Source: Anaerofilum sp.
GTDB taxonomy: Bacteria; Bacillota; Clostridia; Oscillospirales; Ruminococcaceae
NCBI GenBank assembly: GCA_020024115.1
Contig: JAHHUF010000066.1
Coordinates: 1-9,430, forward strand
Reading direction: 5' to 3'
DNA: 9,430 nt
Part shown: one piece after another, positions 1-7,734 of the stretch
Layout of the letters: each line of letters begins with the position of its first letter
How positions within the stretch are numbered: position 1 is the first letter of the stretch
Made by a program: the position numbers and the translations under genes
Notes under the pieces: generated by a model
What the model was told of the DNA's origin: nothing
The model's database searches: none
The model's input: the letters and a program-made list of their open reading frames with translations, nothing else

Positions 1-825
1 AAACTGGTCTGCTTTAGTAAATTGAATTAAAATCACCTTATTTTCCGCTTGAAACAATGTTACATTGGTTTTGGGACTAATTTCAAGAGCGGGATGATTC
101 CCATCATCCCAAAGATACACCGGCTCTTCACTTTCTGTTTGTATGCCAATTTGCAATTGTCGCTGTGCTGAAAACACCATTGGTGGACTTTGCAAACTGT
201 GCGCACAAATCGGCGTCATCAGAATTCCTTGGATTTCTGCATCCAAAATAGGCCCTCCTGCTGACAATGAATAGGCTGTTGAGCCTGTTGGTGTTGCGAT
301 GACAACACCATCTCCTTGATAGCTGCTCACCCTGACACCATCACAAAGCACTTCCAATCCAATTGTCTGGGTTCTCAATCCTTTAAAAATTACAATATCA
401 TTTAATGCCAAAAACTTTTTTGGCTCTTTTCCGGAATCCTGCACCACCGCTTGTAGCATCATTCGCTCAACTTGTACAAAATCACCTTTTGCCAAACGGT
501 TCAGCTTATACTGCATTTCACTCAATTCACAGGTTGATAAAAACCCTAGCCTACCCAAATTGATTCCCAATAAAGGTTTTCGATACGGTTGCACTTCCTG
601 TGCAATCCGCAGCATTGTTCCATCGCCGCCAATGGTAACAATTGCATCTGCCTGCTCAATCGCCTGTTGATGAGAAATTCCTTCATAACCTTTCAATTCC
701 AACTGTTCTGCATCGTTTTCACTAAACAAAACATCTGCGTTTGCCTCTTTTAAAATAGAAGTTGCCTGTTTGCACACTTCTTTTGCTTGTGGCTTTTTTA
801 GATTTGGAACAATAAAAACCGTCAT
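1..825 (-). CDS. nadK: NAD kinase (3' end cut by window edge)
   Basis: This enzyme phosphorylates NAD to NADP with ATP or polyphosphate in the cytoplasm. I translated it by hand from the ATG at 823-825; the frame stays open for 275 codons to base 1, so the C-terminus is missing (family members are usually about 285-295 residues, so roughly 10-20 are lost). The diagnostic motifs are all visible: GGDGT at residues 66-70, the ND pair at 142-143 (NAD-binding NE/ND motif), the glycine-rich block GDGVVIATPTGSTAYSLSAG at 171-190, TPICAHSL at 204-211 and a DG at 241-242. An AAGGAG ribosome binding site lies 9 bases before the start. It follows tlyA by 24 bases with no promoter or terminator visible, so it is probably co-transcribed. 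In Clostridia argR and recN often follow, but that part is outside the window. The family call is secure. Confidence 0.96.
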   Translation of the reverse strand, partial: MTVFIVPNLKKPQAKEVCKQATSILKEANADVLFSENDAEQLELKGYEGISHQQAIEQADAIVTIGGDGTMLRIAQEVQPYRKPLLGINLGRLGFLSTCELSEMQYKLNRLAKGDFVQVERMMLQAVVQDSGKEPKKFLALNDIVIFKGLRTQTIGLEVLCDGVRVSSYQGDGVVIATPTGSTAYSLSAGGPILDAEIQGILMTPICAHSLQSPPMVFSAQRQLQIGIQTESEEPVYLWDDGNHPALEISPKTNVTLFQAENKVILIQFTKADQF

Positions 826-849
826 TGCTTTCCACTCCTTGGGCAATTG

Positions 850-1656
850 TTATGATACATCCAATGTATCATGTGCTTTTCGCACAATGTTCCATACAGT
901 TTCGTCATTAAATCCAATTGGAGATTCGCTTTTGACTACCTGCATCAAAAACTCAATATTTCCTTCCGGGCCTTTTACAGGTGAAAAATCAAGCCCCACT
1001 GCGGAGAAACCATTTTCCATTGCATAAGTACGAGCCTGAAAAATCACATCAAAATGGGTTTGTGGTTCACGCACTACACCTTTTTTCCCGACTTTTTCTT
1101 TTCCTGCCTCAAACTGTGGTTTAACTAAGCAAATGCCTTGTGTATTAGGCTCAGAAATTTGATATGCAACAGGAAAAATGTGTTTGAGCGAAATAAACGA
1201 AACATCTACGCTGAAAAAGCTAATTGGCTCTTGGAGCATCTCTGCTGTGACATGGCGAATGTTGGTGCGTTCCATGTTCACCACCCGCTCATCACAGCGC
1301 AGTTTCCATGCAAGCTGACCATATCCAACATCAACAGAATACACTTTTACAGCTCCATTTTGCAGCATACAATCTGTAAAACCGCCCGTAGATGCACCAA
1401 TATCCATACAAATTTTTCCGTTTGGAGAAATCGGAAAAACCTGCATTGCTTTTTCAAGTTTCAAACCGCCTCGGCTGACATATCCAATATCATGCCCTCG
1501 CACTTCCACCTGTGCATTGTCTGGAATGGTTGTTCCTGCTTTGTCAATTTTTTCTCCATTCACATAAACAATGCCCGCCATAATCAGTGCTTTTGCACGC
1601 TCACGGCTTTGTGCCAATCCTTCCTGACACAAATATTGATCCAATCGTATTTTCAC
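850..1656 (-). CDS. tlyA: TlyA family rRNA (cytidine-2'-O)-methyltransferase
   Basis: TlyA proteins 2'-O-methylate cytidines in 16S and/or 23S rRNA using S-adenosylmethionine. The 268 residues are full length for the family. Residues 1-60 form an S4 RNA-binding domain (RLDQYL...SRERAKALI...VYVNG). A linker SRGGLKL (61-67) leads to the Rossmann methyltransferase domain with the SAM loop DIGASTGGFTD (85-95), DVSFISL (151-157), VKPQFEAGK (178-186) and NIEFL (233-237). Alignment by eye with mycobacterial TlyA places the catalytic set K-D-K-E at K66, D151, K179 and E235, so it looks active. The start is GTG, with GAGGG seven bases upstream; no better in-frame ATG gives an intact S4 domain. The gene begins 14 bases after dxs stops. 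TlyA is sometimes annotated as haemolysin; in this housekeeping operon the rRNA methylase role is much more likely. Which rRNA it modifies cannot be read from the sequence. Confidence 0.95.
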   Translation of the reverse strand: MKIRLDQYLCQEGLAQSRERAKALIMAGIVYVNGEKIDKAGTTIPDNAQVEVRGHDIGYVSRGGLKLEKAMQVFPISPNGKICMDIGASTGGFTDCMLQNGAVKVYSVDVGYGQLAWKLRCDERVVNMERTNIRHVTAEMLQEPISFFSVDVSFISLKHIFPVAYQISEPNTQGICLVKPQFEAGKEKVGKKGVVREPQTHFDVIFQARTYAMENGFSAVGLDFSPVKGPEGNIEFLMQVVKSESPIGFNDETVWNIVRKAHDTLDVS

Positions 1657-1670
1657 TTGCAGTCCCTCTC

Positions 1671-3527
1671 TTATTCCACCAGCATTTTGGCAAGGCTTTC
1701 GCCATCTAAACCCAACGTTTTTTTAATTTCAGAAACACTTGCATGAGGAATGCCAAGATTTGGCACTGCTGCTGCAAGCCATTCGCCATGCCATCCTGCT
1801 GTATAAAGCGACATTGCCAGATGCTCACCAATGCCACCGTTTTTGATACATTCTTCTCCAAACAAAATTGTTTTATACTGCATCAGTTGTTGGCTTAATC
1901 CCTCGGGTAATGGATGAATTTGCACAAGTTTATATACATCAACTGCCATTCCTTTTTGCTGCAAAATTTCAGCGGCATCCAGGACATCTTCTGTCTCACT
2001 TCCATAACTTACCAAAGCAATTTTTGCATCTGCCTGTTCCAGAACCTTATCATACAGCTTTCCACTGCACCCCAGTTGTGCCAATTTAGGAGATTCTTTG
2101 CCCCGTGGATAACGAATTGCTCTTGCACTTTCAGACACTTGAACAAGCTGTTCCAGCCAATATTCTAGTTCTGCAAAATTGGAAGGAGAAAGAACACGCA
2201 TCCCCTGCATCTGACTGAAATAAGCAGGGTCATAAATGCCCTGATGGGTTTCTCCATCTGCTGGTACCAATCCTGCACGGTCAACTGCAAACAGAACATT
2301 TAACTTTTGCAAATTAACATCATGAATCAATTGGTCATACGAACGCTGCAAAAAGGTAGAATAAATTGACACAACCGGCAGCATATTTCCTCGTGCCAAA
2401 CCCGCTGCAAAGGTGACAGCGTGCTGTTCTGCCATACCCACATCAAAAAATCGCTCCGGATAGGTTCGATAAAAGAATTGCAGCCCGGTTCCATACTTCA
2501 TAGCAGCTGTAATGGCGCAAATATGATTAAACTTTCCACCAAGTTCTGTCAGTTTTTCACCAAACACCGTAGAAAACGAACCTTCTGGCGCTACATCGGG
2601 GTCTGGGACACTGTTGATGTCAAAAGCAGACACCCCATGAAAAGCGCCAGGGTTTTGTTCAGCTGGCTGAAAGCCTTTGCCCTTTTGGGTTTCCACATGC
2701 ACAAATAAAGGAGCTGTTTGCTGCTGCAAATTGACAAACAAATCTTCCAGCATCAAAACATCATGCCCATCCAATGGGCCTACATATTGAAACCCCATGT
2801 TTTCAAACATTGTAGAGTTATAAATTGCTCGTCTTATCAATGTTTTTCCATGTTGAATCCCGGATACCACCGAACTGCCAATTACTGGTATACGATGTAA
2901 TACACTTTCCACTTCTGCTTTTGCTTTGAAATATTGAGGGTCTGTTCTGAGTTTGGTCAAATAATTTGCCACCGAACCAACATTTTTGGAAATAGACATT
3001 TTATTATCATTAAGTATAACAACCAAATTATTTAAATGATTGATATTGTTCATACCCTCATAAACCATACCACCAGTAAATGCACCATCACCCACAATTG
3101 CAATGACTTTTCCTTCTTCTTTGCGAATTTTTTTCGCTTGTGCGATGCCAATGGCAGCAGAGAGTGCAGTGTTGCCATGCCCTGCAATAAAGCAATCATG
3201 CTCGCTTTCTTCTGGGCTAGGAAACCCGGAAATGCCTTCTTGTTTGCGCAGTTGGTCAAACCCTGCTTGTCTGCCTGTCAAAACTTTATGTGTATAGCAT
3301 TGATGCCCTACATCAAAAATAAATTTATCTTTGGGCGAAGAATAGGCTCTGTGCAATGCCACAGTTAATTCAATTGTTCCCAAATTTGAGGACAAATGTC
3401 CTCCTGTTTGTGATACTTTTTCAATCAGAAATTCCCGAATTTCTCGGCATAATGCCGGCATCTGCTGAGAAGATAAATCTTTTAAATCCTGTGGATTAGA
3501 AATTTTAGATAACAGCGGAAATGCCAT
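1671..3527 (-). CDS. dxs: 1-deoxy-D-xylulose-5-phosphate synthase
   Basis: Dxs condenses pyruvate and glyceraldehyde 3-phosphate, using thiamine diphosphate, to make 1-deoxy-D-xylulose 5-phosphate. This is the entry step of the MEP route to IPP/DMAPP, and the product also feeds thiamine and pyridoxal synthesis. The 618 residues match the usual 620-640. Visible landmarks: GGHLSSNLG (42-50), DVGHQCYTHK (72-81), the ThDP/Mg motif GDGAFTGG...ND (146-153, then N173-D174), the linker HVETQKGKGF (277-286), GMAEQHAVTFAAG (364-376) with the catalytic glutamate E367, DRAGLVPADGETHQG (416-430) with H428, and RYPRG (472-476). The usual GHSSTSIS block reads GHGNTALS (116-123). AGGAGG lies eight bases before the ATG. 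It sits 19 bases after the DUF212 gene and two genes downstream of ispA, so substrate-supplying and chain-elongating steps of isoprenoid synthesis are co-encoded. Confidence 0.97.
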   Translation of the reverse strand: MAFPLLSKISNPQDLKDLSSQQMPALCREIREFLIEKVSQTGGHLSSNLGTIELTVALHRAYSSPKDKFIFDVGHQCYTHKVLTGRQAGFDQLRKQEGISGFPSPEESEHDCFIAGHGNTALSAAIGIAQAKKIRKEEGKVIAIVGDGAFTGGMVYEGMNNINHLNNLVVILNDNKMSISKNVGSVANYLTKLRTDPQYFKAKAEVESVLHRIPVIGSSVVSGIQHGKTLIRRAIYNSTMFENMGFQYVGPLDGHDVLMLEDLFVNLQQQTAPLFVHVETQKGKGFQPAEQNPGAFHGVSAFDINSVPDPDVAPEGSFSTVFGEKLTELGGKFNHICAITAAMKYGTGLQFFYRTYPERFFDVGMAEQHAVTFAAGLARGNMLPVVSIYSTFLQRSYDQLIHDVNLQKLNVLFAVDRAGLVPADGETHQGIYDPAYFSQMQGMRVLSPSNFAELEYWLEQLVQVSESARAIRYPRGKESPKLAQLGCSGKLYDKVLEQADAKIALVSYGSETEDVLDAAEILQQKGMAVDVYKLVQIHPLPEGLSQQLMQYKTILFGEECIKNGGIGEHLAMSLYTAGWHGEWLAAAVPNLGIPHASVSEIKKTLGLDGESLAKMLVE

Positions 3528-3546
3528 AAAAAACCCCTCCTGTCAG

Positions 3547-4017
3547 CTACATCACTGGAATCAAAAAGCCTATGATAATTCCCAGTAATGCTCCTGAAAG
3601 CACCTCGATAGGAGTATGTCCCAGCATTTCTTTTAATTCTTTTGTTTGTTTTGCATTGGGAAACAGTTGTTTGTTCTGGTCCATCCAGTCAAACAGCATT
3701 TGATTCAAAACCTTTGCTTGTTCTCCTGCTGCACGGCGAACTCCCATTGCATCATACATTACAATTGCAGCCAAAACAAAGGCAATCGCAAACAAGGGTG
3801 ACCTTGTTCCCATTTCTTTTCCCGTTGCAACCAACATGGAACAAACCAATGCAGAGTGGGAACTTGGCATTCCGCCTGCTCCCCACAAACGCTCTGCATC
3901 AAATCTTTTCATCAATAAACAGTTGATAATTGTTTTTGAAATTTGGGCTACCAACCACGCTGTCAGTGAAACGGTCAAAATTGGATTTTGATCCAACAAA
4001 AAAGAATAAAAGCCCAC
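3547..4017 (-). CDS. Divergent PAP2-related membrane protein (DUF212, YuiD-like)
   Basis: This is a small membrane protein of the DUF212 family, distantly related to PAP2 acid phosphatases and vanadium haloperoxidases. Its 156 residues are close to Bacillus YuiD. Signature blocks are GGMPSSHSAL (48-57), equivalent to the PAP2 PSGH motif, YDAMGVRRAAGEQA (88-101), and LGHTPIEVLSG (132-142), where H134 and E138 resemble the last PAP2 motif. Hydrophobic stretches around 12-30, 54-66, 76-91 and 139-155 suggest several membrane segments. The start is GTG, six bases after an AGGAGG, in a 15-base gap after ispA. The biochemical activity of the family is not established to my knowledge. Lying between ispA and dxs, it could act on a prenyl or other lipid diphosphate, but that is inference from position only. 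Family assignment is firm, function is open. Confidence 0.9.
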   Translation of the reverse strand: MGFYSFLLDQNPILTVSLTAWLVAQISKTIINCLLMKRFDAERLWGAGGMPSSHSALVCSMLVATGKEMGTRSPLFAIAFVLAAIVMYDAMGVRRAAGEQAKVLNQMLFDWMDQNKQLFPNAKQTKELKEMLGHTPIEVLSGALLGIIIGFLIPVM

Positions 4018-4032
4018 TTTATCCCTCCTCTG

Positions 4033-4917
4033 TCAATACTTTCTATCAAGCAATTTCATTGCAAAAATTTCCAAAAATTCAGATTTTTCTCTAAAATTCT
4101 CTGTTACAATTCGGCAAGCATTTTCATTGATTTTGTTTGCATGCGCCATTGCACCATGTACACCATATAAGGTAACGAATGTAGTTTTGTTGTTTTGTTC
4201 ATCGCTGCCAACAGGCTTGCCCAGTTGGTCTGTGGTAGAGGTGACATCCAGTACATCATCCACAATCTGAAAAACAAGCCCAATATCATACGCATATTGG
4301 CGCAGCAAATCTGCTGTTTTGCCATCACAGCCTGCTGCAACTCCACCAAGCTGCACAGCCGCATTGATTAAAGCACCTGTTTTTTTGCGGTGAATCTGCA
4401 TCAGCTGTCCAGCCGAAGGAGATACGGTTTCATGGTACAAATCCAACTCTTGCCCCAATATCATCCCATTTCCACCTGCGGCAGCAGAAAGTTCTTTCAC
4501 TGCATTTGCTGTTTTTTCACTACTGTCGGGTGCATTTGCCAACACCTGAAAGGCTGCGGTCAGCAAAGCATCCCCTGCCAACAATGCTGTTGACTCTGAA
4601 AATGCTTTATGGCAAGATGGTTTCCCACGACGGAAATCGTCATTGTCCATACAAGGTAAATCGTCATGAATTAGTGAATAACAATGTACCATTTCTACTG
4701 CACCTGCAAACCATTTTGCGGTTTCCATATTTCCACCCAGCAAATCGCAAACAGCCATTACTAAAACAGCACGAATGCGTTTACCTCCGCTCAAAAGGCT
4801 GTATCGTGCTGCACGGCACACCTCACTGCTTTCCGGCAGAAATTTTTCGCACAATATTTGCAGTGTGTCTTCTGCTTGGCTCAAATAATTGTCATAACAT
4901 TGTTGATACTCCATCAC
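4033..4917 (-). CDS. ispA: Short-chain trans-prenyl diphosphate synthase (farnesyl/geranyl diphosphate synthase)
   Basis: The enzyme condenses IPP with DMAPP/GPP to give geranyl or, more likely, farnesyl diphosphate, precursor of undecaprenyl phosphate and quinones. At 294 residues it is normal length. Visible are GGKRIRA (44-50), the first aspartate-rich motif DDLPCMDNDD (85-94) with the two-residue insertion typical of bacterial type II FPP synthases, the RRGKP that follows, HRKKTGAL (176-183), and the second motif DDVLD (220-224) followed by KPVGSD and NNKTT. The residues just before the first motif (YSLIH) match E. coli IspA, favouring a C15 product. Two starts are possible: GTG at 4915-4917, four bases after GGAGG, or ATG at 4912-4914, seven bases after it; I favour the ATG by spacing, which would remove one residue. 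Either start overlaps the xseB stop, pointing to translational coupling. Confidence 0.95.
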   Translation of the reverse strand: MMEYQQCYDNYLSQAEDTLQILCEKFLPESSEVCRAARYSLLSGGKRIRAVLVMAVCDLLGGNMETAKWFAGAVEMVHCYSLIHDDLPCMDNDDFRRGKPSCHKAFSESTALLAGDALLTAAFQVLANAPDSSEKTANAVKELSAAAGGNGMILGQELDLYHETVSPSAGQLMQIHRKKTGALINAAVQLGGVAAGCDGKTADLLRQYAYDIGLVFQIVDDVLDVTSTTDQLGKPVGSDEQNNKTTFVTLYGVHGAMAHANKINENACRIVTENFREKSEFLEIFAMKLLDRKY

Positions 4918-5141
4918 AGCACCTCCACTTCTTCAAACTTACTTTTTTGTTTGATTGATTGCTGAATATCTTCTATTTGAAGCTGCGCATTTTGCAGTTT
5001 TTCACTGCAAATTTCAATCACTGTTGCAGCCTGTGCATACAACTTCAGTGTTTCTTCCAAAGGTGTGCTTTGGTCTGCAATCTGATTCAAAATTTCTTCC
5101 AATTGCGCAATTGCTTCTTCGTATGTCTTTGGCTTTTTCAT
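4914..5141 (-). CDS. xseB: Exodeoxyribonuclease VII small subunit
   Basis: XseB is the small helical subunit that binds in several copies to XseA to form exonuclease VII, which degrades single-stranded DNA from both ends to oligonucleotides and takes part in mismatch repair and DNA damage processing. The 75 residues carry the family pattern: YEEAIAQLEEI near the N-terminus, then a turn with STPLEE (25-30) and the helix LKLYAQA...CSEKLQNAQLQIE. It is nearly all helix-forming, as expected. The ATG overlaps the TGA of xseA by four bases (ATGA), and its own stop overlaps the start of ispA, so the three are likely translationally coupled. AAGGAAGGG lies eight bases upstream. The acidic tail (FEEVEVL) is lineage-specific. 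Confidence 0.95.
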   Translation of the reverse strand: MKKPKTYEEAIAQLEEILNQIADQSTPLEETLKLYAQAATVIEICSEKLQNAQLQIEDIQQSIKQKSKFEEVEVL

Positions 5142-6358
5142 TCCAAATTCCCTTCCTTTGGGTCAATCTTGTCCACAACACATCTTAATCTGTCTTGTGA
5201 ACGCTCAACAACAATGGTTTCCCCCACTTTGACTGGCTGTTGACTTTCAATCAGTTTTCCTGTTTTGCTATAAACCATCGCATATCCTCGTGCCAAAACT
5301 TGATATGGATTCAGCCCTGCACACAAGGCTGCTGCTGCTTGCAAACGCTTCTGCTGCAATTGAAGTTTATATTGTACAGCTCGAGAAATTTGCTGTTGAT
5401 ATTGCTGTGCAATCTGCTGTTTTTGCTCAATATCTTTTTTTGGGGTTCGCATATTGATGTCTGTGCATAGCTTTTTACAAGCAGTATACCACAAATTCAT
5501 CCGTTTCTGCATAGATTTATCAATATTTTGCTGTGAAATTTTGATTTTTCCCATAATTTGTTCTATATCTGGGGTGCAAAGCTCTGCCGCCGCTGATGGT
5601 GTTGGTGCGCGCAAATCTGCCACCAAATCCAAGATGCAAGTATCAATTTCATGTCCTACGGCTGAAATCAAAGGTGTTTTGCAAGTATATGCTGCACGGG
5701 CAATCGCTTCATCATTAAACACCCACAAATCTTCTTTGCTGCCTCCGCCTCTGGTGACCAAAATCACATCTACACGCCCATCTTCATCCAACAAACGAAT
5801 GGCTTTGGGAATTTCTTTCAATGCCAATTGTCCCTGTACAGTTGCACCGGACAACAGAACTTTTGCCAAAGGCCAGCGTCGTCTTAAGACATTGCAAACA
5901 TCCTGCAAGGCTGCACCTGTGGCAGAAGTGACAACTCCAATGCAATATGGCTCTGTTGGAATTGGCTTTTTGTGGGCTGGGTCAAACAAACCCTCTTGCT
6001 GAAGCCGTATTTTGAGTTGCTCCAAAGCAAGCTGCATTGCACCTACCCCATCTGGAATCAATTCTTCTGCATATAGCTGAAAACTGCCATCCCGTTCAAA
6101 CAAAGAAACTCTGCCCCGAATAATCACTTTCATTCCATTTTCAGGAACAAAAGGAAGCCTTTTTGCATCTTTGCTAAACATAACGGCTTTTACTGCACAT
6201 TGTTCATCTCTTAAAGAAAAATAATAATGTCCACTTTTATAATGATGAACAAAGCCTGAAATTTCTCCACGGATTGCCAACCCATCCAGCACGGCATCTC
6301 GCTCAAGCAATGTTTTGACATATCGATTTAATGCTGAAACATTGATTATTTCTGCCAT
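5138..6358 (-). CDS. xseA: Exodeoxyribonuclease VII large subunit
   Basis: XseA is the catalytic subunit of exonuclease VII, a metal-dependent single-strand nuclease. The 406 residues fall in the normal range. Order of parts: an N-terminal OB fold (about 5-100, containing IRGEISGF, HYYFSLRD and VIIRGRVSLFERDGSFQLY), the catalytic domain with GVVTSATGAALQDV (141-154), TRGGGSKEDLWVFNDE (202-217) and SAVGHEIDTCILDLVADLRA (232-251) plus PTPSAAAEL, a long coiled coil rich in Q and K (about 265-345), and the closing NPYQVLARGYAMV (350-362). The start ATG has GGAGGT six bases upstream. Its first 13 bases lie inside the 3' end of the TsaD-like gene, and its stop overlaps xseB. Nothing suggests loss of activity. 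Confidence 0.97.
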   Translation of the reverse strand: MAEIINVSALNRYVKTLLERDAVLDGLAIRGEISGFVHHYKSGHYYFSLRDEQCAVKAVMFSKDAKRLPFVPENGMKVIIRGRVSLFERDGSFQLYAEELIPDGVGAMQLALEQLKIRLQQEGLFDPAHKKPIPTEPYCIGVVTSATGAALQDVCNVLRRRWPLAKVLLSGATVQGQLALKEIPKAIRLLDEDGRVDVILVTRGGGSKEDLWVFNDEAIARAAYTCKTPLISAVGHEIDTCILDLVADLRAPTPSAAAELCTPDIEQIMGKIKISQQNIDKSMQKRMNLWYTACKKLCTDINMRTPKKDIEQKQQIAQQYQQQISRAVQYKLQLQQKRLQAAAALCAGLNPYQVLARGYAMVYSKTGKLIESQQPVKVGETIVVERSQDRLRCVVDKIDPKEGNLE

Positions 6359-7287
6359 AAATCAACCTCCCGCCCTGCAATAAAAGCTGTGCCAATAGCA
6401 TTGTCACTAGAAAACTTGCCATCTACAAAATAAACCTCCGGCAATTTTCGCTGCACTTTCGCACGAATGACATCACTGCTCATCACACCCCCAGCACAAA
6501 CCACCGGCAGGTTTGGATATATTTGATGTGCTGCTTCAATCATCTGCAAAATCGTTTTTGCCACTGCTAACAGACAAAACTTGCAAACATACTGCTGACT
6601 TTTGCCATCTTGCAACAATCGTTCACACTGATTTTGCAGCCCTGATAAGCTGCAATTGGTTCCTTTTACACTTACTTTGATACCTTTTACCTTTTCGGTA
6701 CATTCGGCAGCCTTTGCAGAAACAAAAGCACCTGCCGGAAAGTCAAATCCCAGCCGAACACCCAAGCGGTCAACGGCTTGTCCTGCATACAAATCTGTGC
6801 TTGTGCCAACCCTTTCCAGCACTTGCAAATTTTCGCATAGCAAAAGGTCGGTTGTTCCACCTGAAATGTGAAACACCAATGTTTTTTGCTCCAAAAGCTG
6901 TTTTTGTTTTGTGGCATACAAAGCCGCTGCAATATGCCCTTGTTGGTGGGTTGTTTTAATCAAGGGTATATTTTTAGAAAGGCAAAACGCCTGTGCGGCT
7001 GAAACTCCAGCCAAAAAGCAAGGCATATAAGACCCCTCTGTCGGACGAGGTTTTTCAGAAACCCCTACTGCCTGCACTTGTGTCAAATCCACCTTTTTGC
7101 CCAATTGTTCCAACAAAACAGGCAATGCTGCTGTGTGATGGAACAACGCATCACTTTGCCGCAAGCCGATTTGTCCTTTTGTAACAGGCAAAAATTTTTT
7201 AATATCACAAAGAACCTCTTCAGCCTTGGTATCATATACGGCCAAAGAGGTTGCATAATTGCTGGTATCAATTCCCAATATAAGCAT
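6346..7287 (-). CDS. Divergent TsaD/Kae1-fold protein (peptidase M22 / Gcp-like paralogue)
   Basis: This 313-residue protein has the ASKHA ATPase fold of TsaD (the t6A tRNA-modification enzyme, formerly Gcp, 'O-sialoglycoprotein endopeptidase'), but is not the canonical enzyme. It opens with GIDTSNYATSLAVYD (5-19) in place of GIETSCDET, carries GLRQSDALFHH (41-51) where TsaD has GGVVPELASR, and is shorter than the usual 335-345. The metal ligands appear kept: H114 and H118 in THQQGH, and D295 in SSDNA. Phosphate-binding elements SGGTTD (142-147), GQAVDRLGVRLG (169-180), SLSGL (213-217) and CAGGVMSS (264-271) are also present. The ATG is preceded by AGGA and begins four bases after the nusB stop; the end overlaps xseA. 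I recall such proteins annotated 'M22 peptidase' beside xseA in Clostridia; their function is unknown to me. True TsaD is probably encoded elsewhere. Confidence 0.85.
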   Translation of the reverse strand: MLILGIDTSNYATSLAVYDTKAEEVLCDIKKFLPVTKGQIGLRQSDALFHHTAALPVLLEQLGKKVDLTQVQAVGVSEKPRPTEGSYMPCFLAGVSAAQAFCLSKNIPLIKTTHQQGHIAAALYATKQKQLLEQKTLVFHISGGTTDLLLCENLQVLERVGTSTDLYAGQAVDRLGVRLGFDFPAGAFVSAKAAECTEKVKGIKVSVKGTNCSLSGLQNQCERLLQDGKSQQYVCKFCLLAVAKTILQMIEAAHQIYPNLPVVCAGGVMSSDVIRAKVQRKLPEVYFVDGKFSSDNAIGTAFIAGREVDLWQK

Positions 7288-7291
7288 TGTC

Positions 7292-7723
7292 TTAGTCCTG
7301 TTCCGAGACAGCAGAAGACTCTGTAGAAAGCCCTTTTTCTCTTACAATCACACCCAGAACGCCATTTACAAACTGATAATCGTCATCACCAGCAAACCGC
7401 TTTGTTAGTTCAACAGCCTCGTTGATTACCACGCTTGGCAAACTTTCGGGCATATAAAGCAATTCACTCAAAGCCAAACGCAACACAGTCAATGGAACAC
7501 GAGGCAAACGGCTCACAGTCCAGCCTTTCAAGTGCTGGTCAATCAGTTGGTCAATTTCCTGAGCATGGTTAAAATAGCCATAAATCAGTTTTTCGCCAAA
7601 CTCATCCACAGAGTTCTCCTCGGTTTCACGGCTTTGTGTAATAACTTCTGCAATATCCATTCCGCCAAAAGTTGCAGAAAATGCTGCATAAAATGCGTTT
7701 TCACGTGCTGTTCTTCTTTTCAT
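7292..7723 (-). CDS. nusB: Transcription antitermination factor NusB
   Basis: NusB binds, with NusE (ribosomal protein S10), the boxA RNA of rRNA leaders and keeps RNA polymerase from terminating in rRNA operons. The 143 residues match the all-helical family: the N-terminal arginine-rich RRTARENAFYAAF (3-15), the central WTVSRLPRVPLTVLRLALSE (68-87), and the C-terminal VVINEAVELTKRFAGDDDYQ (98-117) followed by FVNGVL. It ends in a polar tail rich in Ser/Glu that is not part of the fold. GAGAGG lies five bases before the ATG. Upstream, between asp23 and this gene, is a terminator-like hairpin, so nusB and everything after it may depend on read-through. Four bases separate it from the TsaD-like gene. 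Confidence 0.95.
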   Translation of the reverse strand: MKRRTARENAFYAAFSATFGGMDIAEVITQSRETEENSVDEFGEKLIYGYFNHAQEIDQLIDQHLKGWTVSRLPRVPLTVLRLALSELLYMPESLPSVVINEAVELTKRFAGDDDYQFVNGVLGVIVREKGLSTESSAVSEQD

Positions 7724-7734
7724 ACTGTCCTCTC

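Noticed and set aside
1138..1746. Plus-strand open frame of 202 codons opposite tlyA
   Set aside because: It lies antisense to a gene with a full set of TlyA motifs, has no recognisable domain and no good ribosome binding site; it is a shadow of the real gene.
5454..6002. Plus-strand open frame of 182 codons opposite xseA
   Set aside because: Antisense to conserved XseA catalytic motifs; composition and lack of any family pattern mark it as a shadow.
6346..7287. Naming this gene tsaD outright
   Set aside because: The N-terminal and several internal motifs differ from canonical TsaD; only the fold and metal ligands are supported.
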